Origin: an uncultured Spirochaetia bacterium
GTDB lineage: Bacteria > Spirochaetota > Brachyspiria > Brachyspirales > Brachyspiraceae
Direction of reading: 5' to 3'
Length of the DNA: 46,293 nucleotides
Assembly: GCA_947040495.1 (NCBI GenBank)
Contig: CAMRBQ010000012.1
Location: 1 to 46,293 of the forward strand
The translations under genes and the position numbers were made by a program. The notes beneath the pieces are model-generated. The model was not told where the DNA came from. It worked only from the letters and a program-made list of their open reading frames with translations, and made no database searches. Shown here one piece after another: positions 34,167 through 43,002 of the stretch; position 1 is the first letter of the stretch; every line of letters starts with the position of its first letter.

Positions 34167-35198
34167 ATGAAATATTTATCTTGTATAATCTCTTTCTTAT
34201 TATTATTTAGTATATCATGTTCCAATTCAAGCAATGAAAATATTGAAAAAAAGTTTTCTGTAGGTGTATTTATACCTGGTGTAACATCTGGCAATCCTAC
34301 ATATGAAATGCTGAATAATGCTGCCTTAGATATAGCAAAAGAATATCCAAATATAGAGATAAAAATTCTTGAGGCTGGATATAATCAATCGCAATGGGAA
34401 CAAAAATTAACATCATTTGTCGCCCAGAAAAATTTTGATATTGTTATTACGAGTAATCCTGCTATGCCAGAAATTTGTAATAATATTAGCAAAAATTTTA
34501 AAAATCAAAAATTTATTGTAACTGATTCATATTATGAAGGCAATAGCCAAATAGCTACATATATGTTTAATCAATATGAGCAGTCTTTTATACTTGGATA
34601 TGCGGCGGCTTTAATATCAAAGAGCGATATGAAAAATATTGTAGATACAAAAAAAATAGGATTTATAGTATCTCAGGAGTTTCCTCTATTAAGTAAATAT
34701 ATAATACCTGGTTATATTGAGGGGGCTCAAAGTGTGGACAAAGATATAGAACTTGATTATAGAGTTATTGGAAATTGGTATGATGTTAATAAAGCATTAG
34801 GGCTTGCTGAAAGTATGATAAAAAACAATGTTAATGTTACAGCTGTTATTGCTGGGAGTGCTTCTGTTGGTGTAATAGAGGCTTTTAAGGATGCTTCCAA
34901 ATATATAGTGTTTAATGATACAGATGAATATGTAAAAGCCCCGGGGACAATACTTTTATGCGGTCAATTAGAGCAATATAAACTTGTAAAACAATTAATA
35001 ATAGAAGCATTTAATAATAGTTCTAATATAGAATATGGGAAGGCGAAAATAATTGGTATGAAGGATGGATATCTTGATATACTTACAGATAGTAAATATT
35101 ACAGCAATTATATGCCCAAAGATATTCAAATAAAAATAGAGGCTCTAGTTGCTGATATAAAAAATGGAAATATTATTTTTGAGATGAATGAACTTTAA
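34167..35198 (+). CDS. rfuA: Riboflavin-binding lipoprotein RfuA (Bmp/PnrA family)
   Basis: This 343-residue BMP-family substrate-binding protein has a lipoprotein signal ending FSISC (Cys18). GVFIPGVTSGNPTYEMLNNAA, FDIVITSNPAMP, QYEQSFILGYAAALISKS and VNVTAVIAGSASVGVIEA are visible segments of the Bmp fold. The Bmp family binds purine nucleosides or, in spirochaete RfuA, riboflavin. The FMN riboswitch in its leader identifies flavin as the ligand. GGAG precedes the ATG. It is followed 28 bases later by the ATPase gene. Confidence 0.88.
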   Translation: MKYLSCIISFLLLFSISCSNSSNENIEKKFSVGVFIPGVTSGNPTYEMLNNAALDIAKEYPNIEIKILEAGYNQSQWEQKLTSFVAQKNFDIVITSNPAMPEICNNISKNFKNQKFIVTDSYYEGNSQIATYMFNQYEQSFILGYAAALISKSDMKNIVDTKKIGFIVSQEFPLLSKYIIPGYIEGAQSVDKDIELDYRVIGNWYDVNKALGLAESMIKNNVNVTAVIAGSASVGVIEAFKDASKYIVFNDTDEYVKAPGTILLCGQLEQYKLVKQLIIEAFNNSSNIEYGKAKIIGMKDGYLDILTDSKYYSNYMPKDIQIKIEALVADIKNGNIIFEMNEL

Positions 35199-35226
35199 AT
35201 AATTATATAATTACAAGGATTATAGT

Positions 35227-36714
35227 TTGGAAGATATAATTTTATCTTTACATAATATTTATAAAAAATATGATTCTACAGATATTATAGCATGTAATAA
35301 TATTAATCTTGATATTTTTGAAAAAGAAATACTTACCATAATTGGCGAAAATGGTGCGGGTAAAACAACACTTGTAAAAATTATAGCAGGTATTGAAAAA
35401 TATTATGATGGCTCTATCGATTATAAAAATAAAAAAGATTTCATTTCTATTGTACAGCAACATGACAGGGTATTTTATGAATTTACTGTATTAGAAAATA
35501 TTATATTGGGCAGTGAGCTAACAAAATATCATATGTTAATAGATATAAAAAAATCTAAAGAACAAATAGCATCTATACAAAAAATGTTTGGTTTCGATTT
35601 TCAATTAAATACTAAAGTGAAATATTTAAATAATCTTGAGATAAAAAAGTTGCTTATAATAAAAGCATTATATAAAAAATCACATCTTATTATTTTTGAT
35701 GAGCCGACTGCGACTATGTCATCTTCAGATTCTACATTGATTTATAATATAATCTTAAAACTTAGGGATATGGGTATAACTGTAATCATAATAACACATA
35801 AAATTAAAGAGATGATGGGTATTACAAATCGTATTGCTATTATGAAAAATGGGCTATTAAAGAATATATATAATAAAGATGAGGTTAATGAAAATATATT
35901 AAAACATTTTTTGATTAGCGAACAAGATGAAAAGATTATAAAAAATATTCATAATCAAAAGACTAGTGAATTAGAAAATGAAAAGACTGTATTTGAAGCA
36001 TATAATATATTTTATGATGAGAATATACATCGTAGCATGAATCTCAATGATATATCTATTAGTGTAGACAGGGGCAAATGTGTTGCTGTTGTTGCAAGCG
36101 ATGGCAATGGATTGGTGGAACTTGAGGATATATTTTGTGGCAAAACTATTCCTACAAAAGGCACTATACTTTATAATGGCTCTGATCTAAAAAATATTCA
36201 AAAGAAAATACATCTGCCATATATTCCGTCAAAAAGGATGAAGAGGGGGGTATCCCTTGATAGTAAAATATATAATTGTGCCATAATTGCAAAAAGATAT
36301 TCATTTAGTAAATTTGGATTTTTCTTACATAGTCGAGTTAAAAAATATACAAAAAAAATATTAAATTTTGTGGATATAAAAGCCAAATATAATCAATATG
36401 TAAATACGCTTTCAGGCGGCAATATACAAAGGTTTATATTGTCACGTGAAATAGATAATGTAAAAGATTATATACTTTTAGCCGAGCCTACGCAGGGGGT
36501 CGATACGAAGACTAGTTTATCTATATATCAAAAAATCATTGAATTAAAAAATAAAAATGTTGCTATACTGCTGCTTACTTCAAATATAGATGAAGCTATA
36601 TTATTAGCTGATAGAATTATTATTTTGTACCGTGGTGAAATTATAAAATCAACAGATAATAAAGATATTAATGCTAGTGTTATTTCTAAGTATATGGGGG
36701 GCAATTTATCATAA
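35227..36714 (+). CDS. rfuB: Riboflavin ABC transporter ATPase RfuB
   Basis: This 495-residue protein has two fused nucleotide-binding domains, as in nucleoside/riboflavin (Bmp-type) importers. Domain 1 has Walker A GENGAGKTT (40-48) and Walker B LIIFDEPTA, but the signature position reads LNNLEIKK instead of LS.GEQQR. Domain 2 has a P-loop without the usual Lys (VASDGNGLVE), but an intact LSGGNIQR signature and LAEPTQGVD. The combination implies one hydrolysing composite site. It starts with TTG at 35227 after AAGGA. Assigned to riboflavin from the FMN riboswitch and neighbours. Confidence 0.87.
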   Translation: MEDIILSLHNIYKKYDSTDIIACNNINLDIFEKEILTIIGENGAGKTTLVKIIAGIEKYYDGSIDYKNKKDFISIVQQHDRVFYEFTVLENIILGSELTKYHMLIDIKKSKEQIASIQKMFGFDFQLNTKVKYLNNLEIKKLLIIKALYKKSHLIIFDEPTATMSSSDSTLIYNIILKLRDMGITVIIITHKIKEMMGITNRIAIMKNGLLKNIYNKDEVNENILKHFLISEQDEKIIKNIHNQKTSELENEKTVFEAYNIFYDENIHRSMNLNDISISVDRGKCVAVVASDGNGLVELEDIFCGKTIPTKGTILYNGSDLKNIQKKIHLPYIPSKRMKRGVSLDSKIYNCAIIAKRYSFSKFGFFLHSRVKKYTKKILNFVDIKAKYNQYVNTLSGGNIQRFILSREIDNVKDYILLAEPTQGVDTKTSLSIYQKIIELKNKNVAILLLTSNIDEAILLADRIIILYRGEIIKSTDNKDINASVISKYMGGNLS

Positions 36715-36743
36715 ATATAAAAAACAAAATAAAAGATATTTTT

Positions 36744-37763
36744 TTGGAATTCTCTTCATTTATTTTTGCGATAATTATTTCTATATTAGCAATAGTCATA
36801 ACATCATTTTTATTTAGTAGCACGCCAATAAAAACAATATATTACTTTTTGTTTAATGTATTTACAAATAGCTATAGTTTTGGCAATATGTTAAATTATG
36901 CATCTTCACTTTTAATTGCATCTTTGGGTATGGCTATCGCTTTTAACATTGGTTTTTTTAATCTTGGTGGGGAAGGGCAGATATATTTTGGTGGATTTAT
37001 TGCTGCAATATTTTTGTCAATATTTTCATCACTCAATGGATTTGTAGGAATATTTTTGGCTATAACTATTGCATCGCTAGGTTCAGGGATAATTTCAGTT
37101 ATATGTGCATATTTAAAAGTGAAATGGGATGTTTTTGACCTCATCAGTACATACCTTGTTTCGCATATTTTAATTTTGATAGTAAATTATTTAATCACAT
37201 CAAAGTTTAATGATACAAATAGCAACTTACTTGCGACAAATGAAATACTACAAAAATTTCATCTTGCGAGAATTTTGCCTCCATCATATTTGAACATTTC
37301 TATATTTATTGCAATATTATTTGCCATATTACTTTATGTCTATCTCTATAAAACTCGCTTTGGTTATGAGACTATTATTAGTGGTCAAAGTAAAGAATTT
37401 TCAAGATATGGCGGCATTAATTTAAATAGATATGTTATTATCAGTGGCTTTTTATCGGGGGCATTAATGGGGATATCTGGGGCGACTATAGTACTTGGGA
37501 CAAATTATAGGGCTATATATGAGTTTCAATCGGGTATTGGATTTACGGCTATAGCTGTATCACTTATTGCAAAGAATAATCCAATTCTAGTTATATTTGC
37601 TTCTTTGTTTTTGGCATATATAAAAGCAGGTGCTATGGAAGCTAATATAAATACTGATAGTACGGTAGAAATTGCCTATGTTGTAGAGGCCGCTATATTT
37701 TTTATAATCACCATGAAGTATAGTCCAGCTATATTCAAAAAAATTAAAGATAAAATATTTTAA
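36744..37763 (+). CDS. rfuC: Riboflavin ABC transporter permease RfuC
   Basis: This 339-residue inner-membrane protein shows eight to ten helices and the BPD_transp_2-type segments of Bmp-system permeases: LLIASLGMAIAFNIGFFNLGGEGQIYFGG, LKVKWDVFDLISTYL, FGYETIISGQSKEFSRYGGIN and GFTAIAVSLIAKNNP. The start is uncertain: TTG at 36744 is the first conventional start codon, but a G-run at 36696-36701 and a coding-like basic stretch from about 36708 suggest that translation may begin upstream at a non-AUG codon. The usual second permease, RfuD, is absent; a flagellar chaperone gene follows. Confidence 0.85.
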   Translation: MEFSSFIFAIIISILAIVITSFLFSSTPIKTIYYFLFNVFTNSYSFGNMLNYASSLLIASLGMAIAFNIGFFNLGGEGQIYFGGFIAAIFLSIFSSLNGFVGIFLAITIASLGSGIISVICAYLKVKWDVFDLISTYLVSHILILIVNYLITSKFNDTNSNLLATNEILQKFHLARILPPSYLNISIFIAILFAILLYVYLYKTRFGYETIISGQSKEFSRYGGINLNRYVIISGFLSGALMGISGATIVLGTNYRAIYEFQSGIGFTAIAVSLIAKNNPILVIFASLFLAYIKAGAMEANINTDSTVEIAYVVEAAIFFIITMKYSPAIFKKIKDKIF

Positions 37764-37852
37764 TACAAAGAATAGTTTCTTTTTATTTAAAAATAGTTAA
37801 TTGTTTCTTTAGAAAGTCGATAATATATTATGTTAATTATATGGAGCGTATT

Positions 37853-38359
37853 ATGGATATAAGAGAAGATGTAGAAAAAATTGAAGTTATCTTGATAAAA
37901 GAGATACATATATATAAACTACTTTTGGAATATGAAGAGAAAAAAATTGCTGCTATACTAGATAACAATATGCATGATATAGATATTTTATGTAGTTTTC
38001 AAAACAAAGAGATAACAAAGGCAAATGAGCTGAGACTATTGCGTGAAAAGTTTATTGATAAAATATCATCTGAATCGTTTTCACATCTTGTTGATAATGC
38101 AAACTTACTCGATATAATCAAAAGAGTAACACCAGAAAAAAGTCAAAGATTATCTTCTTTGAGGTTTGAACTTATAACAGTTATGGCAAAGGTTCGTAAT
38201 CTTAATAAGCTTGTGCCGAAGTTACTAGAGGATGGTATCGACATATATTCAAAAATGAAGCATGTTTTGGCTGATATTAGAAAAATTGGTTATAATAGCA
38301 AGGGTACGGAACATAGCCTAAATAGAAGATTAGGTTCACTTATAAATAAACAGGTTTAA
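37853..38359 (+). CDS. flgN: FlgN-like flagellar chaperone
   Basis: This 168-residue, largely alpha-helical protein resembles FlgN, the export chaperone of the hook-filament junction proteins FlgK and FlgL. The N-terminal helix IREDVEKIEVILIKEIHIYKLLLEYEEKKI, a central FQNKEITKANELRLLREKF and a long C-terminal helix fit the family pattern, though the similarity is judged by eye. Start 37853 is preferred over 37841 because GGAG lies six bases upstream and overlaps the earlier ATG. It is separated from rfuC by about 90 bases and ended by a terminator. Confidence 0.7.
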   Translation: MDIREDVEKIEVILIKEIHIYKLLLEYEEKKIAAILDNNMHDIDILCSFQNKEITKANELRLLREKFIDKISSESFSHLVDNANLLDIIKRVTPEKSQRLSSLRFELITVMAKVRNLNKLVPKLLEDGIDIYSKMKHVLADIRKIGYNSKGTEHSLNRRLGSLINKQV

Positions 38360-38392
38360 TAGAATATTCATAAATAGAATCGATTATTAATA

Positions 38393-38436
38393 AAAAGGCT
38401 TTGCTACAATAAAATAGCAGAGCCTTTTGTTTTTTA
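38393..38436. terminator. Bidirectional terminator between flgN-like and DUF4912 genes
   Basis: A 14-base stem with one G-U (38393-38406 with 38415-38428) has T-runs on both sides. It can end the flgN-like transcript on the plus strand and the DUF4912 transcript on the minus strand. Confidence 0.85.
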
Positions 38437-38439
38437 GTA

Positions 38440-39270
38440 TTATTTTTTGACAAGGTCGGAAGATGATGCCGCAAAAGAGGATGAGCCCCCAAGTGTGTAT
38501 ATATTGACCATATTAAATAAACTGGCAGATGATAAAGTATTTGTTATCTCGTAAGATTCAAATAATAGCTTTGTAAGTTCTCCTTCACACATCCATTCAT
38601 CATCAAATAATTCGCTAATAGTATTTCTAGGTGTATATATAACATTGCTTTTAGTAAGCACAATAAAATGCCCTTTATTATCATAATAGCCAAGTTCGGC
38701 TATGAAGTAACAATGAGGTACGCCAAGCATAATATACCAACTGCCATATGAGCTTGTAACTTCTACATCGATATATTCATTATGTTTGCTGATATCAACA
38801 CCAGAAAGTCTAAATATCTTTACATGTAATTGCTTTTGGTCTAGATTATTTGAAGTATAATCATAGTCAGAAATATCCCAATAGAAATAAGACCATTCAG
38901 GATCACGAACCATAAATACAATCTTGGTTTCATTGTATCTTTCAGGCAATTCTCGAACAATATCAACATCTTGTGGGACATAATGTATTGCTTGCATATT
39001 AATTATGTCTACAATATTATTATCAATAGTTTTTTTTGTGGTAGATTTTTTGATGGTACTCTTTTTGGCAGCAGTCTTTTTTATACCTGTATCTTTTTTA
39101 GCTACAGTTTTTTTTGTAGTAGTCTCTTTACTAGCAGCAGTCTTTTTTGTAGTAGTCTCTTTACTAGCAGCAGTCTTTTTTATACCTGTATCTTTACTAG
39201 CAGCAGTCTTTTTTATACCTGTATCTTTTTTGGCTACAGTTTTTTTGATAGCAGATTTTTTACTACTCAT
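38440..39270 (-). CDS. DUF4912 protein with lysine-rich repeat tail
   Basis: This 276-residue protein has a basic N-terminal tail of about 80 residues built from 11-residue units such as KKTAASKDTGI and KKTAASKETTT, similar in composition to histone-H1 tails. A DUF4912 domain follows, from about residue 100 to 235, recognised by RYNETKIVFMVRDPEWSYFYWDIS and GVPHCYFIAELGYYD. DUF4912 is common in spirochaetes and a few other phyla, but its function is unknown. The tail suggests contact with DNA or another anion. It is divergent from gmhA, with a 213-base gap. Confidence 0.8.
   Translation of the reverse strand: MSSKKSAIKKTVAKKDTGIKKTAASKDTGIKKTAASKETTTKKTAASKETTTKKTVAKKDTGIKKTAAKKSTIKKSTTKKTIDNNIVDIINMQAIHYVPQDVDIVRELPERYNETKIVFMVRDPEWSYFYWDISDYDYTSNNLDQKQLHVKIFRLSGVDISKHNEYIDVEVTSSYGSWYIMLGVPHCYFIAELGYYDNKGHFIVLTKSNVIYTPRNTISELFDDEWMCEGELTKLLFESYEITNTLSSASLFNMVNIYTLGGSSSFAASSSDLVKK
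39072..39236 (-). repeat. Five tandem 33-base repeats in the DUF4912 gene
   Basis: Five in-frame 33-base units (39072-39104, 39105-39137, 39138-39170, 39171-39203, 39204-39236) encode 11-residue KKT-type units. Degenerate copies flank them. Units 2 and 3, and 4 and 5, are the closest pairs, pointing to recent duplication or slippage. Confidence 0.8.
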
Positions 39271-39414
39271 TTGACAGACCCCCAGAGTTTTATAAAAATT
39301 CTATTCAGATTATAAACTATAACTAATTATTTGTAAAGCATAAATTCTATTTATTTAATTACAGAATCCCTTTTTTATATACTTTTAATTAAAAATTATT
39401 CTATGTAAAAGAAT

Positions 39415-39443
39415 TTGACAAAGTTTTTTATAAAATATAACAT
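39415..39443 (+). promoter_or_regulatory. Candidate promoter of the gmhA operon
   Basis: TTGACA (39415-39420) is followed by TATAAC (39436-39441, 15-base spacer) or TAACAT (39438-39443, 17-base spacer), about 40 bases before the gmhA start. Confidence 0.45.
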
Positions 39444-39483
39444 GTAGTAATAATTTTAATAAATTTAAAGGGGACATTATAAA

Positions 39484-40116
39484 ATGTATTTATTAGATAA
39501 ATATCCAATGCTTGAAAATTGTATGGACAGTATTAATACAAGTATAAAGGAAATTATTAGTTCATATGAGAGTGGTTGTAAAATCCTCACAGCAGGTAAT
39601 GGTGGAAGTGCTAGTGATAGCGAACATATTGCGGGTGAGTTTTTAAAATCATTTGTAAAAAAAAGACCCATTGATAAAAGTATAGCTAGTTCTATTTTAG
39701 AAGCAAGTGAAGATAAAGAGATGGGGCAATATATAATAAATAACCTTGAAAAACCACTTGAGGCTATTGCTTTGACATCGCACCCTTCAATGACAACAGC
39801 TTTTATTAATGATAAAGAGCCATACTTGGTCTTTGCCCAACAGATGTTAGCATTTGGCAAGAAAGGCGATATATTTTTGGCTATAAGTACATCGGGTAAT
39901 GCAAAAAATATTATATTAGCCAGCATAGTTGCAAAATCACTGGGGGTGAAAGTTGTTTCACTTACAGGCGAGCATGGTGGTAAACTTGCATTGCTTAGTG
40001 ATATCGCAATAAAAGCACCTGCTATTGAAACATATCAAATACAAGAATATCATTTGCCAATATATCATCATATATGTCTTGAGGTTGAGGCTCATTTTTT
40101 TAAGGAAAATAGATAA
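39484..40116 (+). CDS. gmhA: Phosphoheptose isomerase-like SIS protein (GmhA)
   Basis: This 210-residue cytoplasmic enzyme is similar to GmhA, which converts sedoheptulose 7-phosphate to D-glycero-D-manno-heptose 7-phosphate for surface-sugar synthesis. The SIS-domain motifs ILTAGNGGSASDSEHIAGEF, LAISTSGNAKNIILA and VSLTGEHGGKLALLSD are present, as is the C-terminal IQEYHLPIYHHICLEVE with the catalytic-region His. Start 39484 has AGGGGAC upstream. Its stop overlaps the next start as TAATG, so it is coupled to the DUF4954 gene. No other heptose genes are nearby. Confidence 0.9.
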   Translation: MYLLDKYPMLENCMDSINTSIKEIISSYESGCKILTAGNGGSASDSEHIAGEFLKSFVKKRPIDKSIASSILEASEDKEMGQYIINNLEKPLEAIALTSHPSMTTAFINDKEPYLVFAQQMLAFGKKGDIFLAISTSGNAKNIILASIVAKSLGVKVVSLTGEHGGKLALLSDIAIKAPAIETYQIQEYHLPIYHHICLEVEAHFFKENR

Positions 40117-42290
40117 TGGCAATTTCTTCAAAAAAGGCTATCACTAGTAAAAAAAAATCAATCAAAAAAACTAGTGAAAATCAATCAAAAAAAACGATAT
40201 CTAAAAAAGTTGATATAAAAAAGCCTAATAATACTGATACTCTTAATAAGAAAGATACATCTAAAAAAACGACTATAAAAAAAAGCAATGTAAAGAAATT
40301 AGAGAAAGAGAATAAACTTAGAAAAATTAATGCCAAGGAAATAAAGTCTCTTATATCTCAGGGATGTACTGCTTTTAATTGGGATGATGTTTTTTTATGT
40401 AATGTTGATATATCTAGGATAAAAGATGTTAATTTTTTGGGCAAAGTTTGTATAAGTAATTTGAATGGGTATTTGAGGTATCATAAAGATGTAGATATTT
40501 TTGCTTCTATAAGAAGGGCTACGCTTATTGATGTATCTATAGATGGGAATGTTTATATCAATAATGTTGGTGCATTTATATCTAACTATATGATAGAAGA
40601 TAATGTTATAATAGAAAATGTTGGGACTATATATACAAAAGGGGAAACTTATTTTGGTAATAGGACAGAAGTGTCTACAATTATTGAGGGTGGTGGTAGA
40701 AGCGTTAGAATATGCAATAGGCTTGATTCTCATACTGCTTATCTCATCGCTATGTATCGTGAAAAGACACTTATGCGAGAAAAAATAAATGATATTATTG
40801 ATAAGTATACAGAGCAAAAATATAATACAGTTGGTGTAATAAAAAATAATGCAAAAATTACAAGTGCACGTTTGATTAGAAATACACATATTGATTCATT
40901 TGCAACTATAGAAAATAGTGATGAAATAACAAATGCTACAATCATAAGTACAGAAGAGTGCCCCTCATATATAGGCTCAGCTGTTATAATAAAAGATTCT
41001 ATCATTTTGAAAGGTGCATATATAACAGATGATGTTATAATAAGTAAGTCATTTATTGGCGAGGGTGTGAATCTTAGTAAACAATTTTCATGTGAAGATT
41101 CACTACTTTTTGCAAATTGTGAAGGGCAACATGGCGAGATATATTCTATTTTTGCTTCGCCTTATACAGTTACACATCATAAAGCGACATTGCTTATCGC
41201 AAGTTATTTTTCTTTTTTTAATGCGGGTAGTGGCACAAATCAAAGTAATCATATGTATAAACTTGGACCATGTCATCATGGCTTTGTCGAAAGGGGTGGC
41301 AAAACAGGTAGTAATTCATATATACTTTGGCCTTCGAGGATAGGCTCTTTTACTACTGTCATAGGCTCTCATTATGATAATATAGATTCATCAGAGTTTC
41401 CTTTTTCTTACCTGCTCGAATACGGCAATCATAAAACAATATTAATCCCAGCCCTCAATTTATTTGGACTGGGTATTTGTAGGGATGAGGTCAAATGGCA
41501 AGATAGGGATAGGCGTAAAGGAAATAAAAAAGATTTTGTTATATTTGATGTATTTTCACCATATACAGTTTCTAAAATGCTCAAAGCAGAGAATTTATTA
41601 TTTACATTTATAAAAGAAAATATATCTATTGGCGATGTAGAGCCTTATTTTACTTATAATAAAATGTATATTAAAAAATCTTCTCTTTCTAAATATATGG
41701 GTTTATATACACTTGCAATTGATATATATTTGCATAATACTTTGCTTAACAAAATAAAAGATTGTGATTCTTTTGATGAAATATCAAGTTTATTAAAAGT
41801 AGATAATACAGAAGAGTTTTATGGACAATGGGTTGATATAGCGGGTCTTATAACACCAAAAAACAAGGTAGATAATATTATATGGGCATTAGAAAATAAT
41901 GAGATAAATGATATCAAAGATCTTTCAAATGCTTGGGCTAAATTATATGATTTATATAGGGATGATGAATGGGATTGGGTTGTCAAAATGTTTAAAAAAA
42001 GGCAGATGATAAATTTCAATACAATTACAAATACACAACTTAGGGCTATACTAGAGAATCACTCTTCATATCTAAAAGAGGCTGCTACTATATTTGAAAA
42101 TGATGTAAGAAAAGAATTTGCTACAGGCAAGCAGGTTTCATTTGGTGTGGACGACCCTCTTGTAAGGCAGGATGATTTTGATGCAGTGCGTGGGACTATA
42201 GATGACAATGCATTTGTTATAAAGTATAGAAAGTCGATAGAAGAAAAAATGGAAAATATAAAAAATATTATCTCTATAATTAATATTTAA
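40116..42290 (+). CDS. DUF4954 family protein with lysine-rich N-terminal tail
   Basis: This 724-residue protein has a basic tail (about residues 1-75, rich in KKT and SKK). A large DUF4954-type domain follows. It has left-handed-beta-helix-like hexapeptide stretches such as VCISNLNGYL, VYINNVGAFISNYM and VIISKSFIGEGVNLS, a conserved-looking TVTHHKATLLIASYFSFFNAGSGTNQSNHMYKLGPCHHG, and a helical C-terminus (VDDPLVRQDDFDAVRGTID). Family function is unknown; the fold suggests acyl- or sugar-nucleotide transferase-like activity. It is coupled to gmhA. The assignment to DUF4954 is from recall of the family pattern. Confidence 0.78.
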   Translation: MAISSKKAITSKKKSIKKTSENQSKKTISKKVDIKKPNNTDTLNKKDTSKKTTIKKSNVKKLEKENKLRKINAKEIKSLISQGCTAFNWDDVFLCNVDISRIKDVNFLGKVCISNLNGYLRYHKDVDIFASIRRATLIDVSIDGNVYINNVGAFISNYMIEDNVIIENVGTIYTKGETYFGNRTEVSTIIEGGGRSVRICNRLDSHTAYLIAMYREKTLMREKINDIIDKYTEQKYNTVGVIKNNAKITSARLIRNTHIDSFATIENSDEITNATIISTEECPSYIGSAVIIKDSIILKGAYITDDVIISKSFIGEGVNLSKQFSCEDSLLFANCEGQHGEIYSIFASPYTVTHHKATLLIASYFSFFNAGSGTNQSNHMYKLGPCHHGFVERGGKTGSNSYILWPSRIGSFTTVIGSHYDNIDSSEFPFSYLLEYGNHKTILIPALNLFGLGICRDEVKWQDRDRRKGNKKDFVIFDVFSPYTVSKMLKAENLLFTFIKENISIGDVEPYFTYNKMYIKKSSLSKYMGLYTLAIDIYLHNTLLNKIKDCDSFDEISSLLKVDNTEEFYGQWVDIAGLITPKNKVDNIIWALENNEINDIKDLSNAWAKLYDLYRDDEWDWVVKMFKKRQMINFNTITNTQLRAILENHSSYLKEAATIFENDVRKEFATGKQVSFGVDDPLVRQDDFDAVRGTIDDNAFVIKYRKSIEEKMENIKNIISIINI

Positions 42291-42899
42291 TATTATTATA
42301 AGTGTTGTTAAAAATATTTTTTGTAATATTAAATATAACGCCTTACTCTTTTTTTTATAAGTTAAATAATCATCTTCAAAAGTGATTGTAAGAAATTTTT
42401 CTTCTTTTAATATTTGTAAATGAAATAATATTAAAGCAATTACTGTTAGTATTATTAAAAAGATATTAGCCAATGCCAAAGAAGTTCCTATATAAAATAA
42501 ATCAAATCCTAAGAAAGCAGGATTGCGACTTATGTTGAAAATACCACTTGTTGTAAGAGTAGTTTTTTGCGTACTATCAATTCCAGCACGCCAATTATTT
42601 TTCATATAAACTAACGCTAAAATAAAAAACACATTGCCGATTAGAGCTATTATAATCCCAAGTATTTCGCTATATTTAAAAATTTGCGTTCTATTAAATA
42701 TTCCAAAAACACCCAAAGATTGAACGACTATTATAGTATATGTTATGATAATTAAAAAATATTCTAATAATCTAGTAGACAACTCTTTTTGACCCAAGCC
42801 TAGTTGGTTAGCATTTAACCCTTTTTTTTTAAGTAATATTGCTTTTGTGATATATGAAGCGTAAAATACGGCTATTGGTATAATTATTATATTGTTCAT
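42138..42899 (-). CDS. ICMT/PEMT-like membrane methyltransferase, C-terminus frameshifted
   Basis: This 253-residue reading is a membrane methyltransferase of the isoprenylcysteine-carboxyl type. IFNISRNPAFLGFDLFYIGTSLALANIF and ILKEEKFLTITFEDDYLTYKKK are the family's RNP.Y..... and E-E-L... segments. The ancestral end should read YKKRVRRYI followed by a stop. It appears if one base is removed from the T8/A8 run at 42349-42356. The restored gene is 42329-42899 (189 residues) and no longer overlaps the DUF4954 gene by 153 bases. As read, the last 70 residues look non-native. No ribosome site precedes the ATG. The substrate is unknown. Confidence 0.72.
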   Translation of the reverse strand: MNNIIIIPIAVFYASYITKAILLKKKGLNANQLGLGQKELSTRLLEYFLIIITYTIIVVQSLGVFGIFNRTQIFKYSEILGIIIALIGNVFFILALVYMKNNWRAGIDSTQKTTLTTSGIFNISRNPAFLGFDLFYIGTSLALANIFLIILTVIALILFHLQILKEEKFLTITFEDDYLTYKKKSKALYLILQKIFLTTLIIILNINYRDNIFYIFHFFFYRLSILYNKCIVIYSPTHCIKIILPYKRVVHTK

Positions 42900-43002
42900 C
42901 GGAGGCTATAAATTTTCCTATTATCAAAAAATAATTTGTTAGATTTGTATAAGATAAAGTCTAAGAGATATTTTTTTTATGTCAATCGTTATAATAATAT
43001 TT

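Noticed and set aside
39072-39236. Possible CRISPR array
   Set aside because: The 33-base units are contiguous, in frame and have no spacers.
38971-39315. Long plus-strand frame over the KKT repeats
   Set aside because: It is the mirror of the 33-base repeats of the DUF4912 gene and has no independent support.
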